60,534 nt of DNA from Chitinophaga pinensis (GTDB lineage: Bacteria > Bacteroidota > Bacteroidia > UKL13-3), in NCBI GenBank assembly GCA_945875195.1, contig CAMCJW010000001.1, positions 1 through 60,534 of the forward strand, in the 5' to 3' direction. The notes under the pieces are model-generated. The model did not search any database. It worked only from the letters and a program-made list of their open reading frames with translations, and had not been told where the DNA came from. A program made the translations under genes and the position numbers. Positions 24,952 to 34,020 of the stretch are shown here, piece after piece. How positions within the stretch are numbered: position 1 is the first letter of the stretch; each line of letters begins with the position of its first letter.

Positions 24952-26913
24952 TTAAGAGTTTAGATTGCCTGTGCTTCTAATTGATTTCAAAACAATTAAA
25001 AAGTCTTTTTCTATGGAATAATCTTTGGCATACAAAAAGTTCAATTTTTGTATGGTAACAATATTCATTCCCTTGCCTCTTTGCCCATCTAGCGGACTAA
25101 GAACACCCTTTTTGATTACAGGTAACAATTTAATATTATCGGCATTTGCATAGCCAACCCATGTTTTGGCGCCTACTAAAACTTGAAAAATGTTTTGAAA
25201 AAAGTTTGCCCTTTGCCTAACCAATAAAATTAAGATTGGTGAAAACAACACCATAAGAAAGCTGGCTGCTATGTCGAACACGCGCTTCTTTTGTTGCTCA
25301 AAAGCCTTTGCCAATTTTAAATTTATTTCTATTGTATAAAAATCACCTGGGGTGTTTTTGTTGTTACTTCCTATTATAAACAAGCTTTCCTCTGGAACAA
25401 TCTTGTATAGAATATCTTGTTGACTATTGCTACCCATCCATTCAATGATGGAGCTTGCAGCCAAATCTTTGCTACAAAAGATAATCTCTTCTACACCAAA
25501 GAATTTTACCAATTCGGAAAGCTCGCTAACTTGACCTAAATAATTTTCATCCTTATAAGGTTCAAGCGAAACGTAACCTAAATAATCGCTTTTAGATTTT
25601 GATTTGATGAGCAAGTCTTGCACTCGCTCTACTTCAGATTTATTACCAACTATTATGGTTTTTAACTGGCCGCCCAAAGCAAAACTCCATCGTTTGTGTT
25701 TGGCATAATACAATACCAACCTAATAACAAATGCATCAATAATTGCGGCCATTGCGCCAATTAAAATAATTGCCCTAGAAAATCGGTAGTCTTCTTCAAC
25801 AAATGCATAAAAAACGGCAATGGCCAGGGTTCCAAAGGCAATTCCTTTGGCAACACTTAAGAAAGTTTTCCTTTTATTGTAAGACCCAGCCAAGGCCAAT
25901 CCAATAAGCCACAACAGAGCATACACAAGACTATTTGAATAAACAATTTGGGTTGGATAGGCTAAAGGAGTATCATATTTTAGGTTCGACCAAAAACCAA
26001 CTATAAGAGTTAGACTGCTAAAAATTACAATAAAATCTAGTAAGGGCACAAAAACTTTAGAAGCAAACCTAACAATTAAGGCAGCAAAGGCACGTAAATA
26101 GATTGCCACATGAATAAGGGCACTAAAATTGCGCGCATGACGACGAGAATAATGCTTATTGGCAAATATTACCATTGCCTTATAAAAGGTAAAAACAAAA
26201 TTTACACTGGTTTTTTTAGTGCTCTCGCCTTTGTAATGAATAATAGTTGTATCTGGAAAATAATAGTTCTTGAACCCAGCCTTATTAATACAATAGCTGA
26301 GGTCTATATCTTCGCCATACATGAAATAATCTTCATCCAACAATCCAACTTGCTTCAACACATCATGTCTAATCATCATAAATGCACCGGCAAGTACATC
26401 CACCTCATGAATTTCATTTTTGCTTAAAAAGCCCAAATGATATTTGCCAAACTTCCTCGACTTCGGGAAAAGTGCTGCCAATCCGCTAATTTTATAGAAA
26501 GCAACCTCAGGAGTGGGCAACCCCCTCTTCGATTCCGGCAAAAATTTTCCTGAACCATCTATCATTTTTACCCCAACGCCACCGGCATCTGGGGTTTGAT
26601 CCATAAAATGAATCAGCTTATCAAAACAATCTTCTTCAATTACTGTATCTGGGTTAAGTAGCAAAATATATTTTCCTTTTGCAAGGCGAATTGCTTGGTT
26701 ATTCGCTTTTGCAAAGCCCACATTGTCCTTATTTTCAATGAGCTTAACCTCTGGGAAAAGGGAGCGAACCATTTCACAAGAACCATCAAAAGAGTGATTA
26801 TCAACAACAAAAACTTCAACTTGTAGCCCCATACAGGCTCTGCGAACTGAATGCAGGGCCTGCTCAAGGAAATACTTAACGTTATAATTAACTATGACTA
26901 CCGAAAGTTGCAT
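24952..26913 (-). CDS. Two-part envelope protein: family 2 glycosyltransferase plus membrane and Rossmann-like region
   Basis: 653 residues. The N-terminal part (1-240) is a GT2 glycosyltransferase of the rhamnosyltransferase type: LSVVIVNYNVKYFLEQAL, VDNHSFDGS, NVGFAKANNQAI, LLLNPDTVIEED with the metal-binding acidic motif, and GEDIDLSYCINKAGF. From about 265 to 400 there are several transmembrane segments, then a nucleotide-sugar-enzyme-like soluble part (about 410-540: LKTIIVGNKSEVERVQDLL, EIIFCSKDLAA), and a last hydrophobic segment. The arrangement suggests assembly of a surface polysaccharide or glycolipid at the inner membrane. It stands alone, convergent with the hydrolase gene. Confidence 0.87.
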   Translation of the reverse strand: MQLSVVIVNYNVKYFLEQALHSVRRACMGLQVEVFVVDNHSFDGSCEMVRSLFPEVKLIENKDNVGFAKANNQAIRLAKGKYILLLNPDTVIEEDCFDKLIHFMDQTPDAGGVGVKMIDGSGKFLPESKRGLPTPEVAFYKISGLAALFPKSRKFGKYHLGFLSKNEIHEVDVLAGAFMMIRHDVLKQVGLLDEDYFMYGEDIDLSYCINKAGFKNYYFPDTTIIHYKGESTKKTSVNFVFTFYKAMVIFANKHYSRRHARNFSALIHVAIYLRAFAALIVRFASKVFVPLLDFIVIFSSLTLIVGFWSNLKYDTPLAYPTQIVYSNSLVYALLWLIGLALAGSYNKRKTFLSVAKGIAFGTLAIAVFYAFVEEDYRFSRAIILIGAMAAIIDAFVIRLVLYYAKHKRWSFALGGQLKTIIVGNKSEVERVQDLLIKSKSKSDYLGYVSLEPYKDENYLGQVSELSELVKFFGVEEIIFCSKDLAASSIIEWMGSNSQQDILYKIVPEESLFIIGSNNKNTPGDFYTIEINLKLAKAFEQQKKRVFDIAASFLMVLFSPILILLVRQRANFFQNIFQVLVGAKTWVGYANADNIKLLPVIKKGVLSPLDGQRGKGMNIVTIQKLNFLYAKDYSIEKDFLIVLKSIRSTGNLNS

Positions 26914-27050
26914 AAAAGAAGGTAACGAAGATAAGGCATTGTGTATTGTATTCCCAGCAAGAAAAATCCTACTCTATTTTTTAAAAGTTTTCATTAATAT
27001 CGTAGTAAATATTGTAAGGCTATTGAACAAACAATAAAACGCATTAAACA

Positions 27051-27845
27051 ATGAACATGAGTGAATTTAGGGTACGCACAATGGCTAATATGGCGGCAAA
27101 TGGAGAAGAGGCTGAAATTTTGTTTTGGGTTGGCTGCGCGGGGAGTTTTGACGAGAGAGCGCAAAAAATAACCAAAGCTGTTGCAAAAATTTTGCATGCC
27201 GCTGGCCTTAAATTTGCCATTCTTGGAACCGAAGAGGCATGTACAGGAGATCCTGCTAAACGTGCAGGAAATGAATTCCTATTTCAAATGATGGCCATGC
27301 AAAATATCGCAACACTGGATGCTTATGGCATTAAAAAAATTGTAACTGCTTGCCCTCATTGTTTCAATACCCTAAAAAATGAATACCCAGCACTTGGAGG
27401 TACCTATGAAATTTTACATCATACCACACTTATAAACCAACTCTTAAATGATGCAAAAATTAGCATTCAAGGTGGTGGTTTTAAGGGGCAAAGAATTACT
27501 TATCATGATAGTTGTTACTTAGGGCGATCTAATAATATTTATGAAGCTCCAAGAGAAATTATTGAAAAACTAGATGCCGCACTCGTTGAAATGAAACGTA
27601 GCAAAGCTAATGGTTTGTGCTGTGGTGCTGGTGGTGCACAAATGTTTAAAGAAGCTGAAGAAGGTAAAAAAGAAGTAAATATTGAACGAGCCGATGACAT
27701 GTTAGAAACGCAAGCAAATGTGGTGGCTGCTGCTTGTCCTTTTTGCATGACTATGCTCAGAGATGGAGTAAAGCACCACAATAAAGAGGCTGAAATTGAG
27801 GTAAAAGATGTCGCTGAATTGGTTGCCTCGGCAATGGATTTATAA
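27051..27845 (+). CDS. CCG-domain Fe-S protein (heterodisulfide reductase / LutA-like)
   Basis: 264 residues with two cysteine-rich CCG-type motifs: one built from VGCAGSFDERAQ, ACTGDPAKRAG and ACPHCFNTLKNEYP, the second from CYLGRSNN, LCCGAGGAQMF and AACPFCMTML. Such domains hold a [4Fe-4S] or non-cubane cluster in subunits of lactate, glycolate or heterodisulfide oxidoreductases. The usual ferredoxin-domain partner is not adjacent within the window. The ATG at 27051 is followed by another at 27057 and either could be used. Confidence 0.87.
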   Translation: MNMSEFRVRTMANMAANGEEAEILFWVGCAGSFDERAQKITKAVAKILHAAGLKFAILGTEEACTGDPAKRAGNEFLFQMMAMQNIATLDAYGIKKIVTACPHCFNTLKNEYPALGGTYEILHHTTLINQLLNDAKISIQGGGFKGQRITYHDSCYLGRSNNIYEAPREIIEKLDAALVEMKRSKANGLCCGAGGAQMFKEAEEGKKEVNIERADDMLETQANVVAAACPFCMTMLRDGVKHHNKEAEIEVKDVAELVASAMDL

Positions 27846-27846
27846 A

Positions 27847-27887
27847 CACCCTTTCAAGTATTCCCATCATACTTGAGGTGCCTTTTG
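27847..27887 (+). terminator. Terminator after the CCG-domain gene
   Basis: CAAGTAT (27855-27861) pairs with ATACTTG (27869-27875), with an outer CACC/GGTG extension, then a CCTTTT run. It lies just beyond the stop codon. Confidence 0.5.
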
Positions 27888-27981
27888 ATAACAACAACTT
27901 GGGACTATGAAACAGGTTGATACAGGTGAAAAAAATGGCAATGTTATTATAACTATGTAAGGACATTTAGCCTGTAAATTT

Positions 27982-28575
27982 TTATATAATTTTTCTAAAA
28001 GTAAGGTTAATTCTTGGTCCGCATTCTTGCATTGATTTAGGAATAGCATGCAACCAATGGTGTTGCATGGTTCCTTCCATTAAAAGCAAGCTTCCATTAT
28101 TTAAGGCTACTTTCAACTTCATTTGCTTTTGGGTTTTGTGTTTCAACTGAAACGTTCTGCTTGATCCAAGACTTATTGAGGCTATTTTAGGGTCTGAACC
28201 AAGCTCTTTTTCATCATCGCTGTGCCATCCCATGCTATCATTTTGGTTGCGATATAAGTTCATTAAAACGCTGTTGAATTTAAATCCTGAAAGGGCTTCT
28301 ATGTCTATTTTTATTTGCTCAATCAAGGGCGTAAAAGGCAGGGGCTCCAAGTGGATACCCGAATAAGAATAGTCAGCTCCTTTTTCTCCATACCAGGCTG
28401 TTAGTCTAGGTTGCGGTATAATTCTGCCAAACATTTGAATGGAGTATTGCTTCCAATCTACTTCAAGCATCAATGTCCTATACAAATCATTTGCCTTTTC
28501 TTGAACATAAAAAGCATCTTGCAAACTGCAAATTCCATCTACAGGAAGTAGATTAGTAATGTTGGTTTTAAACAT
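27982..28575 (-). CDS. alkB: AlkB-family 2-oxoglutarate-dependent dioxygenase
   Basis: Fe(II)/2-oxoglutarate enzyme that removes alkyl groups from DNA or RNA bases. 197 residues with PQPRLTAWYG, LMNLYRNQNDSMGWHSDDE (the HxD iron ligands), the distal His in QHHWLHAIPK, and RINLTFR with the Arg that binds 2-oxoglutarate. Most like the ALKBH2/3 group. The ATG at 28575 overlaps the stop of the upstream Mpo1-like gene by 8 bases, and a TTG at 28596 lies deeper in that gene and is less likely. Confidence 0.92.
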   Translation of the reverse strand: MFKTNITNLLPVDGICSLQDAFYVQEKANDLYRTLMLEVDWKQYSIQMFGRIIPQPRLTAWYGEKGADYSYSGIHLEPLPFTPLIEQIKIDIEALSGFKFNSVLMNLYRNQNDSMGWHSDDEKELGSDPKIASISLGSSRTFQLKHKTQKQMKLKVALNNGSLLLMEGTMQHHWLHAIPKSMQECGPRINLTFRKII

Positions 28576-28876
28576 TAAATTTTTCTTTTCCTGCAATTAT
28601 TTCGAAATACAATTTAAAATCACTCAATAAACTATAGAGCGGATATTGAAAAGTAGCGGGTTTGTTTTTTTCAAAAAAGAAATGCCCAACCCAAGCAAAA
28701 CCATATCCAAATAGCGGACAAAGCCACAGCAAGCTCAATTTGTGAAATAGAAATGCCCCCATGATAACCACAAAAAACAAGGTGGTGCCTATAAAATGAA
28801 GCACCCTGCAAGTATAGTTTTGATGGTCTTTTAAATAATAGGAGTAAAACTCATTCAATGATTTGTATTTTTTCAT
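28568..28876 (-). CDS. Mpo1-like (DUF962) small membrane protein
   Basis: 102 residues. The start FNEFYSYYLKDHQN-like sequence (here LNEFYSYYLKDHQNYTCRVLHFIGT), two hydrophobic stretches (about 27-62), and GHFFFEKNKPATFQYPLYSLLSDFKLY match the DUF962/YGL010w family. The yeast member Mpo1 is an Fe-dependent dioxygenase of 2-hydroxy fatty acid alpha-oxidation, and the conserved His residues are present. The function in bacteria is not established. Its end overlaps alkB by 8 bases, so the two are translationally coupled. Confidence 0.82.
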   Translation of the reverse strand: MKKYKSLNEFYSYYLKDHQNYTCRVLHFIGTTLFFVVIMGAFLFHKLSLLWLCPLFGYGFAWVGHFFFEKNKPATFQYPLYSLLSDFKLYFEIIAGKEKFNV

Positions 28877-28885
28877 GCTTACTAC

Positions 28886-29392
28886 TTATTTGTTTTCATT
28901 ATTAATTCCAGAAAGCATGTATTTAATTACACCTTTGGTTCGAGATAAATCTCTACTAGGGTCGTCAAAATAATAAAGTTCATACTTATCCTCCCAAACA
29001 ACTCTATCTGTTTGCATATACTTTGCTTCCATATATAATTCAATTCCTTTGCTCATTCTAGAGTAGGCATAATAATTTATTCCAGGACCTGTATATGCCA
29101 AGCCATGGTTAAAAGACGAATCAACTTTTATGGTTAACACCAGCAGATACTTGGGGTTTTTATTGGTATAATTATACCCTTCTTTGGCCAATCGTTTGAT
29201 GCAATACTTTTCAAGCTCTCTTTCAAAATTCTTTGCTATTTTCTCTGGTGAATTATTCTCAATTTGGAGGGTAACTGTGCCTCTCTTTTGAATAGCATTT
29301 ACTTTACTAAAATTTGTATAGCGCTTGTTACAACTACTAATCAGAAGAAAAGGAACAAACAACCCGATGAATAAATTTGAAATTTTTATCAT
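28886..29392 (-). CDS. DUF4136-like lipoprotein
   Basis: 168 residues with a lipoprotein signal peptide (LFVPFLLISSC, lipidated Cys at about residue 21) and a region (KNPKYLLVLTIKVDSS, YYAYSRMSKGIELYMEAKYMQTDRVVWEDKYELYYFDDPS) that resembles envelope lipoproteins of the DUF4136 type. The family link is tentative. The ATG at 29392 was chosen over an upstream TTG at 29422 because the signal peptide begins there. Ten bases upstream of the Mpo1-like gene, same direction, so a three-gene unit with alkB is likely. Confidence 0.6.
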   Translation of the reverse strand: MIKISNLFIGLFVPFLLISSCNKRYTNFSKVNAIQKRGTVTLQIENNSPEKIAKNFERELEKYCIKRLAKEGYNYTNKNPKYLLVLTIKVDSSFNHGLAYTGPGINYYAYSRMSKGIELYMEAKYMQTDRVVWEDKYELYYFDDPSRDLSRTKGVIKYMLSGINNENK

Positions 29393-29450
29393 TGCCAAAC
29401 TACCATTTTTCAAAATTCGCAAAAAAAAGCAGAAAAACTACATAAAGCTT

Positions 29451-30731
29451 TTATTTCAAAAACCTATCAAAAGTAGCTCGTTCCAGCATTTCTCTATCGT
29501 CTGGATGCGCAATACTAGTGAGCATTTCAGCCCTTTGTTCCATATTTTTACCATAAAGATTAACTGCGCCATACTCAGTAACTACCCAATGAATGTGTCC
29601 CCTAGTAGTTACCACCCCAGCCCCAGATTTTAATACAGGTGTTATTCTAGAAATACCTTTTCCTGTTCTAGCTGGTAAAGCAATAATTGGTTTTCCTCCT
29701 TCCGACAATGCAGCACCTCTAATAAAATCCATTTGCCCGCCAATTCCAGAATATTGATACATCCCAATTGAATCGGCACAAACCTGCCCAGTAATATCAA
29801 TTTCAATGGCACTATTAATTGCTGTTACTTTGGGATTCAAACTCAGAACACGAGGGTCGTTAACATAGCTTATATCTAAACATTTTACAATGGGATTATC
29901 ATCCACAAAATCATATAATCTTCTGGTGCCAATTAAAAACCCACTTACACAATAACCGTTTACAATTTTCTTTTTACTGTTATTTATCACGCCGCTTTTA
30001 ATTAAATCAATGGCACCATCCGAAAACATTTCAGAATGAAGGCCCAAATTTCGGTGAGAATGTAAGTTCTTCAACACATTATCAGGGATAGTTCCTATTC
30101 CCAATTGTAAGGTTGCACCATCTTCAACTAAAGCAGCAACATTTTTTCCAATTTGCGCACAAACCATATCTGAGTCATTGGAATAGCTCACCTCCGGCAG
30201 TTCATCATTTACCTCAACTGCATAATCAATTAGAGAGAAAGGAATAAATGCATCGCCATGGGTACGAGGCATATTTGGATTAATCTGGGCAATAATTATT
30301 TTGGCCGTAAAAGCCGCGGATTTAGCAACATCTACGGATGTACCAAGGCTTACATAACCATGTTTATCTGGCGGTGAAACATGTAAAAGGGCCACATCAA
30401 TTGGCAAAAATCCTTGGTTAAATAGCTTAGGAATTTCACTCAAAAAAACTGGTACATAATCTCCGCGATTTGAGTTTACTGCCTTGCGAACCGATTCGGA
30501 AACAAACAAAGAATTAATAAAAAAATGACCCTCTAAAGAAGGGTCGTTCAAATCAAAGCCAAGCGTGCTAATACTAACCAATTCTACATTTCTTAATTCC
30601 TCTTTTCTATCCATTAAAGCCTGCACAACAGTGATTGGGGTTGCAGCGCTTCCATGAACAAAAACCCTATGATGAGATTGTATATGACGCACAGCCTCTT
30701 GCGCACTTACATATTTAGTTTCCTTTTTCAT
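29451..30731 (-). CDS. Acetyl-CoA hydrolase / 4-hydroxybutyrate CoA-transferase family protein
   Basis: 426-residue CoA-transferase family I enzyme. It contains FVHGSAATPITVVQAL, LLHVSPPDKHGYVSLGTSVD, TLQLGIGTIPDNVL and LGLHSEMFSDGAIDLI with the glutamate that forms the CoA thioester, then GGQMDFIRGAALSEGGKPIIALPA. Members hydrolyse acetyl-CoA or transfer CoA between acids such as acetate, succinate or 4-hydroxybutyrate. The acceptor is not clear from sequence. Single gene. Confidence 0.92.
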   Translation of the reverse strand: MKKETKYVSAQEAVRHIQSHHRVFVHGSAATPITVVQALMDRKEELRNVELVSISTLGFDLNDPSLEGHFFINSLFVSESVRKAVNSNRGDYVPVFLSEIPKLFNQGFLPIDVALLHVSPPDKHGYVSLGTSVDVAKSAAFTAKIIIAQINPNMPRTHGDAFIPFSLIDYAVEVNDELPEVSYSNDSDMVCAQIGKNVAALVEDGATLQLGIGTIPDNVLKNLHSHRNLGLHSEMFSDGAIDLIKSGVINNSKKKIVNGYCVSGFLIGTRRLYDFVDDNPIVKCLDISYVNDPRVLSLNPKVTAINSAIEIDITGQVCADSIGMYQYSGIGGQMDFIRGAALSEGGKPIIALPARTGKGISRITPVLKSGAGVVTTRGHIHWVVTEYGAVNLYGKNMEQRAEMLTSIAHPDDREMLERATFDRFLK

Positions 30732-30860
30732 GGCCCAAAGATAGGACCCTAACTGATTCCACCATTTAAAAAAACCATGATTTTTATCTTAGTTGGCGCA
30801 AAACATTTATGGATTTTTGTGCTGGCAATTCTTAAATTCGAATTAGCGCACAAACGAAAG

Positions 30861-31316
30861 CTACTTTTGTGACTTGAGCTTCCTTAATAACTCGCGCTTA
30901 AACTCTTGCTCAGCCAGGTAAAGTTTCACTACTTTTTTTGTTGGAAGCACTTTCTTAAACTCTTGATTGTACTTTTTAAACAATTCAACTTCGGAGGTTT
31001 TGTAAGCTATCATATCATTTAATGCTTTATTTGCTTCTGCATCGGTCATAAGGTCAACATCTTTAACTTCCTCCATCATTTTACCTCTAAAATCTTTGCG
31101 ACTTTTTTCCATTTCTTCTGCAAATCGATTGTAAACAGGCCAAAATTTTTGCGCCTCTTCAGATGTTAAATCAAGTTGTTGAGTAATAAAACCAACTTTC
31201 ATGGCTTCAATTTTTTCTCTGCGAGGAGCACCTCCCTTTTGAGCAGATACTATACCTACACATCCCATTGCCAATAGGCAAATTATCACTAGTTGCTTTT
31301 TCATTTCAATACTCAT
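30861..31316 (-). CDS. Spy/CpxP-like periplasmic protein
   Basis: 151 residues with a signal peptide (MKKQLVIICLLAMGCVGIVSAQ) and a long-helix domain rich in charged residues containing LTSEEAQKFWPVYNRFAEEMEKSRKD, the LTxxQ-type pattern of Spy-family proteins. The last gene of the ECF sigma operon, its ATG overlaps the anti-sigma stop codon (TAATG). Likely a periplasmic sensor or chaperone under control of the sigma factor. Other Bacteroidota have the same arrangement. Confidence 0.75.
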   Translation of the reverse strand: MSIEMKKQLVIICLLAMGCVGIVSAQKGGAPRREKIEAMKVGFITQQLDLTSEEAQKFWPVYNRFAEEMEKSRKDFRGKMMEEVKDVDLMTDAEANKALNDMIAYKTSEVELFKKYNQEFKKVLPTKKVVKLYLAEQEFKRELLRKLKSQK

Positions 31317-31843
31317 TATAACTCTTCAATAATTAATGCTTCCTCACTATTCATTAACAAATCCTCTTCTAATTCATTGGATTTATTACCTAACTTTTCT
31401 AACTCAACACACCAACCTGCATCGCACAAAAACGCCTCATTTAAATCTCCAATACTTAGTTGTTCTGCAATTTCATCCTCACTAATTTCTCCATTCAAAG
31501 TGATGCCTACTTGTTTATTTGTTTCACCAAAAAACAACACAGAAACCAACAAGGCCGATGCTGCAATTCCTGTGAGCCAGTATACTTTTGCTTGCCTAAA
31601 AATAGGAATCTTTTTAGCCTCTGAACCGATTGTTTTTTGCAAAATATTTTGGTTCAAGCTTTCAAAATAATCGGCTGGTACCTCAAAAGTGCTTTTACCT
31701 GCTACTCCCTTTGTTTCGGTTTGATCCAAATCTTTAGCCACCTGAACTTCTAATCGTTCAAAATAGCCAGCAGGCGCCTCAAAACCTCCAGAAACTGGAA
31801 GATTTTTTAAGAACGATTCGCTATTGTTGATTTCTTGATTCAT
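31316..31843 (-). CDS. Putative anti-sigma factor, single-pass membrane protein
   Basis: 175 residues: an N-terminal soluble part with two copies of a F-xx-P-x-x-Y-F-E-x-L motif (APAGYFERLE and VPADYFESLN), a transmembrane helix (about 83-102, VYWLTGIAASALLVSVLFF), and an acidic C-terminal periplasmic part. Position between an ECF sigma gene and a Spy-like gene supports an anti-sigma role. No zinc-binding HxxxCxxC is present. The ATG at 31843 was preferred to a TTG at 31858. Confidence 0.7.
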   Translation of the reverse strand: MNQEINNSESFLKNLPVSGGFEAPAGYFERLEVQVAKDLDQTETKGVAGKSTFEVPADYFESLNQNILQKTIGSEAKKIPIFRQAKVYWLTGIAASALLVSVLFFGETNKQVGITLNGEISEDEIAEQLSIGDLNEAFLCDAGWCVELEKLGNKSNELEEDLLMNSEEALIIEEL

Positions 31844-31865
31844 GGTATTTAGACACAATTTTTAT

Positions 31866-32426
31866 TTAATGGTTTAAACTCTTTTTTACGATTTCTTCAA
31901 TTTTCTTAACAGCAATATGATAAGAAGCTTTTAATCCACCAACACTGGTTCCAAGAATAGCTTCAATTTCCTCATACTTCATTTGCTCATAATATTTCAT
32001 ATTAAAAACCAAACGTTGCTTCTCTGGTAGGCTCAAAACTGCTTGCTGTAATAGCAACTCCAATTTATTCCCATTAAAATAAGTATCTGAAACCAGTTGC
32101 TCTCCAAGCTGTTCTTGCAAACTTTCTATACTGATGTTTAAGCTGGCCTTTTTCTTTTGCAAAAACGCCAAAGCTTCGTTGGTGGCAATTCGGTACAACC
32201 AAGTATATAATTGACTGCTTTCCCTAAAATCATCTAGCTTTTCCCAAACTTTAATAAAGGTGTTTTGAACCACATCGTCTGCATCATCATGATTAATAAC
32301 AATCCTTCTCACTTGCCAATAAACTTTTCTGCTATAACGAGACAGCAACAACTTGTAAGCGGCCTGCTTGGTGGCTGGCACTTTAAACTGCATAATCAAC
32401 TCCTTATCGCTTAGTTCATTGCTCAT
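31866..32426 (-). CDS. ECF RNA polymerase sigma factor
   Basis: 186 residues with sigma region 2 (about 20-95, DDADDVVQNTFIKVWEKLDDFRESSQLYTWLYRIATNEAL) and region 4 (about 125-180, LPEKQRLVFNMKYYEQMKYEEIEAILGTSVGGLKASYHIAVKKI). It heads a three-gene unit with the anti-sigma and the Spy-like gene. The ATG at 32426 was chosen, as the longer frame begins with a TTG at 32453 and adds no conserved sequence. Confidence 0.93.
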   Translation of the reverse strand: MSNELSDKELIMQFKVPATKQAAYKLLLSRYSRKVYWQVRRIVINHDDADDVVQNTFIKVWEKLDDFRESSQLYTWLYRIATNEALAFLQKKKASLNISIESLQEQLGEQLVSDTYFNGNKLELLLQQAVLSLPEKQRLVFNMKYYEQMKYEEIEAILGTSVGGLKASYHIAVKKIEEIVKKSLNH

Positions 32427-32612
32427 TTTAAACACTATAACTATAGGATACAAATTAAAGGAAATGGTTTAATGTTGGTGTAAAATAATTGTTTCATCGA
32501 GGTTAAAGTGAATTTCACCTACTTATTTAAAACATTCATCCATAATTCTTTTAATGGATATGTAACTTTTTGCATTTTTGTTTCGTTACACAACTATAAA
32601 AACCAAAAACCT

Positions 32613-32792
32613 ATGAAATCAATGAATCTATTTATCTTAAACATATTATTAATTGGAGGATTAACAATTCCTACCTGCAACAAGGCTAAAGCTGCAGAAA
32701 ACCTCGATAAAATAGCTTCTCCAAAAATTAATGCCACCAACATCATTACCGCATTGCCAATTAATCATCATTTCAAAATTTACCCTCATTAA
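32613..32792 (+). CDS. Small secreted peptide of unknown function
   Basis: 59 residues from the ATG at 32613: a signal peptide (MKSMNLFILNILLIGGLTIPTCNKAKAAE, possible cleavage after AKA) and a short mature part ending HHFKIYPH. A longer frame upstream from 32508 looks non-coding. It lies between the sigma operon and the predicted outer-membrane protein gene, both of which have their own likely signals. No relatives recognised. Confidence 0.4.
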   Translation: MKSMNLFILNILLIGGLTIPTCNKAKAAENLDKIASPKINATNIITALPINHHFKIYPH

Positions 32793-32894
32793 GCATTTAT
32801 TCCTTTAATTCTGCCATAACTTTTAAATCCTATAAAGTCTCCAACAGCATTTGTTTTAGAGCTAGACTTCACATTTTTTAGTATAATTGTGGAG

Positions 32895-34019
32895 ATGAAA
32901 AGGAAAGCAATGCAACTTTTATTTTTGGTATTGGGAGTTTGTTACCAATTAAAAGCTCAGCTGCCCAACGAGGTAATTACAGATAAAATAAGCATAAATT
33001 CCACTGATTCTGGCATTTTTGGTTTTAGTTTAATGAATACCAATTATATGCGAAATACCGAGTATTTTAGTCCTATTGAAGAAGGAAGAACATTATTTGG
33101 GTATCAATTACAACCAAAATTTACCTACCAACCAGCACCCAATGTAAAAATAGAAGCAGGCACTTTGATTCGCCACGATTTTGGCGGAAACAACCCATTT
33201 ACAGAGGTTTTGCCAACTTTCTCCATTAAAGCAAAAAAAAACAACATGGAAATGATTTTTGGCACCTTGGAAGGCGCTTTAAGTCATGGTATTTTAGAAC
33301 CCATGTTGGATATAAATAGTGTAATCAACAATAGAATTGAAAATGGCTTTCAGTTTAAGGTAGAATCACAAAAAAGATTTTTAGACATTTGGATCAATTG
33401 GGAAAATTTTATACAACCAAACGAATTCGACAAAGAAAGATTCACCGCCGGAATTCACAGCAAACGGACATGGAAAATAGCAGAAAAAAGTAGTTTAACC
33501 CCCTATTTTCAACTAATGGCATCGCACCAGGGAGGCCAAATAGATACTGATACAATTGACCCCTTTATGATGCAATTTAATGCTGCATTTGGCCTTAAAG
33601 TTTCCAAACAATTAAATGACCGTAAAAGTGTTTATGCAGATATAGCTTACTTACTTTATAATGAAACCAGTGATAGTAAAATATACCCTCAAAAAACAGG
33701 CAATGGTTTTATGGCGAATGCCGGGGTAAAGCAAGGTGCTACTGATTTTATTTTTAGTTATTGGAATGGAACTGATTTTATTGCACCAAGAGGAACAAAC
33801 TTTTACCAAAGCAAAGGAAATGTTGATGCAAGTTATTACGAAAAAAACAGACAACTCTTATTTTTTAGGATCATCCATAACAAGGCTTTATTTAAATCAC
33901 CCATAACAGCTTCGGCTAGGTTTGAACCAGTTTATGATTTAAACAATGAGATTCTTGATTTTAGTTATTCCTTGTATTTAGTTTATAGAGGAGATTTTAA
34001 GTTTCACAAGAAACACTAA
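32895..34019 (+). CDS. Putative outer-membrane beta-barrel protein
   Basis: 374 residues with a signal peptide (MKRKAMQLLFLVLGVCYQLKAQ, cleavage about residue 22) and a body of alternating polar and aromatic strands (for example FGYQLQPKFTYQPAPNVKIEAGTLIRHDFG) typical of a barrel. No family name can be given. The ATG at 32895 lies two codons inside a possible GTG start at 32889. It ends two bases from the end of the convergent CrtI-like gene. Confidence 0.6.
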   Translation: MKRKAMQLLFLVLGVCYQLKAQLPNEVITDKISINSTDSGIFGFSLMNTNYMRNTEYFSPIEEGRTLFGYQLQPKFTYQPAPNVKIEAGTLIRHDFGGNNPFTEVLPTFSIKAKKNNMEMIFGTLEGALSHGILEPMLDINSVINNRIENGFQFKVESQKRFLDIWINWENFIQPNEFDKERFTAGIHSKRTWKIAEKSSLTPYFQLMASHQGGQIDTDTIDPFMMQFNAAFGLKVSKQLNDRKSVYADIAYLLYNETSDSKIYPQKTGNGFMANAGVKQGATDFIFSYWNGTDFIAPRGTNFYQSKGNVDASYYEKNRQLLFFRIIHNKALFKSPITASARFEPVYDLNNEILDFSYSLYLVYRGDFKFHKKH

Positions 34020-34020
34020 A

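Noticed and set aside
32508..32518. Short palindrome GTGAATTTCAC upstream of the sigma operon
   Set aside because: Five-base arms in AT-rich DNA occur by chance, and no promoter element lines up with it.
32508..32612. Longer N terminus of the small secreted peptide
   Set aside because: A signal peptide begins at the ATG at 32613, and the preceding segment reads like intergenic DNA.
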